Below, in pieces: positions 23,655-24,528 of a DNA stretch of 24,528 nt. The notes under the pieces are model-generated. The model worked only from the letters and a program-made list of their open reading frames with translations. It was not told the DNA's origin and made no database searches. Origin of the DNA: an uncultured Opitutales bacterium (GTDB taxonomy: Bacteria > Verrucomicrobiota > Verrucomicrobiia > Opitutales > Intestinicryptomonadaceae); assembly GCA_900545705.1 (NCBI GenBank), contig URAK01000021.1:1-24528 (forward strand). The letters run 5' to 3'. How positions within the stretch are numbered: the stretch's first letter is position 1; every line of letters begins with the position of its first letter. A program made the position numbers and the translations under genes.

Positions 23655-24528
23655 ATGAAAAATTTACCTGCACTTATAACTGCATTAGTTGTTGCTAACA
23701 GCATTTTTGCAACAGATATTTCTTGGAACGGCACATTTAACGATTCAAAAGAGTACAATTCAAATATCGTAAGAATAGATAAACCCGGAGTCTGGTCGCC
23801 CGACCAAACTCCGACAGCGGCTGACAATATCGATATTTCCTACGATTACAATTCGCCCTCAGGGCAAAAATTCGCCTCAGTCATAACAGGAGGAACTTCC
23901 ATAACGGCAAACAATATGACATACAATATGAAAAATGTCGTATTCTCCGACAAGAGCCAATGGGATAATTTCAATGCGCTTCTTTTACTCGGTTCATTCG
24001 CAAACCTAAATCTTTCCGGAAACTTAGAAATAAATCTGCAAAAATCCCCATCGGAATCAGGCTATATCTGGACAAGAATCGACGCTTACGGGAACTCCAC
24101 CGTAAATGTCGGCGGGGACTTTATTGTCAATTCGGACATTACAAACTACTTCAGATTCGCCCAAGAAGGAATCCAGGGAGGCGAAACCTTCGGATTAAAT
24201 GTACAAATAGGAGGCGATCTAATAAATAAAAATAACACCAACTTTGTATTTTCAAACTATAGCTCAACAGTAAAAGGCGTCGTACGCCTTGGCTCAGGCA
24301 TTATAAACCTCGCATCCAACGTAATAGACATATGGGATGCTAAATGTATCGACAGCGTAAACTTGTCATTCGGAGGAATGGAGGGCAATAGTTCAATCTT
24401 TATAACTAAAAAATTCACTCAAGACCTTACGCCTAATAAAGAAACTTACAACGCCGCACCTGTATATCTCACATTCACAAATTCCGGAACAAGCACCTTC
24501 AAAGGCGCATTGCTCACAACAGACAACA
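23655..24528 (+). CDS. Surface or autotransporter-like beta-solenoid protein, cut at the window edge
   Basis: An open frame of 291 codons runs from the ATG at 23655 to the last base of the window without a stop, so only the N-terminal part is seen. A signal peptide is present (MKNLPALITALVVANSIFA, cleaved near residue 19 before TDISW). The rest is rich in Asn, Ser, Gly and Thr with repeated beta-strand patterns such as LNLSGNLEINL, STVNVGGDFIVN and NVQIGGDLIN, as in autotransporter-associated repeats and many PEP-CTERM proteins. A TATACT hexamer at 23625-23630 could be its -10 element. There is no Shine-Dalgarno sequence. By analogy with the 18.0-19.6 kb gene, a C-terminal sorting tail is expected beyond the window. 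Confidence 0.75.
   Translation, partial: MKNLPALITALVVANSIFATDISWNGTFNDSKEYNSNIVRIDKPGVWSPDQTPTAADNIDISYDYNSPSGQKFASVITGGTSITANNMTYNMKNVVFSDKSQWDNFNALLLLGSFANLNLSGNLEINLQKSPSESGYIWTRIDAYGNSTVNVGGDFIVNSDITNYFRFAQEGIQGGETFGLNVQIGGDLINKNNTNFVFSNYSSTVKGVVRLGSGIINLASNVIDIWDAKCIDSVNLSFGGMEGNSSIFITKKFTQDLTPNKETYNAAPVYLTFTNSGTSTFKGALLTTDN

Noticed and set aside
1..24528. CRISPR array, tRNA/rRNA genes, insertion sequences, toxin-antitoxin or phage-defence systems
   Set aside because: I scanned for regularly spaced repeats, cloverleaf-like ends, transposase motifs and typical defence domains and saw none.

Overview
The window looks like chromosomal DNA of a Gram-negative, probably gut-associated member of the PVC group, most likely Verrucomicrobiota (Opitutae-like). 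Four things point there: several exported sugar enzymes with RR-type signals, a PEP-CTERM surface protein, a KDO (LPS core sugar) gene pair, and a eukaryote-like UDP-sugar pyrophosphorylase. The lineage is inferred; no rRNA gene is present to settle it. Both strands are used, genes are dense, and there are no tRNAs, CRISPR arrays, insertion sequences or phage genes. Many starts lack a Shine-Dalgarno sequence.

Layout. 0.2-3 kb: an exported beta-lactamase-fold serine hydrolase and a YbdG-type mechanosensitive channel. 3.3-7.7 kb: an exported GH109-type enzyme (+), then on the minus strand a secreted right-handed beta-helix protein resembling GH110, a stand-alone 5'-3' exonuclease and a small lipoprotein. 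7.9-10.3 kb: a two-gene operon of exported sugar-metabolism proteins (TIM-barrel isomerase-like and Gfo/Idh/MocA oxidoreductase) closed by a strong bidirectional terminator. 10.4-14.5 kb (minus): envelope genes, namely a DegT-family sugar aminotransferase, KdsB with a two-helix membrane extension, KdsD, and a phospholipid-methyltransferase-like protein. 14.6-15.1 kb: a histone-H1-like basic protein with a repeated CxC cysteine motif. 15.4-17.8 kb: a PerR-rubrerythrin operon divergent from a ZIP metal transporter around a near-consensus Fur-type box, followed by an EamA-type protein. 18.0-19.6 kb: a PEP-CTERM surface protein. 19.9-23.5 kb: a galK-galE-UDP-sugar pyrophosphorylase operon with its own terminator. 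23.65 kb to the end: the start of a second surface protein, cut by the window edge.

How it fits together. GH109 (alpha-N-acetylgalactosaminidase family) and a GH110-like protein (alpha-1,3-galactosidase family) would release GalNAc and Gal from blood-group A/B or mucin-type glycans outside the cytoplasm. The operon at 19.9-23.5 kb could then phosphorylate, uridylylate and epimerise those sugars without GalT, in the same layout as the mammalian GalNAc salvage route (GALK2-AGX1-GALE). This link is an inference from gene content and is the most interesting hypothesis in the window. Other points worth checking are the cysteine-bearing histone-like protein, the membrane-fused KdsB, and the PerR box that overlaps its own probable start codon.
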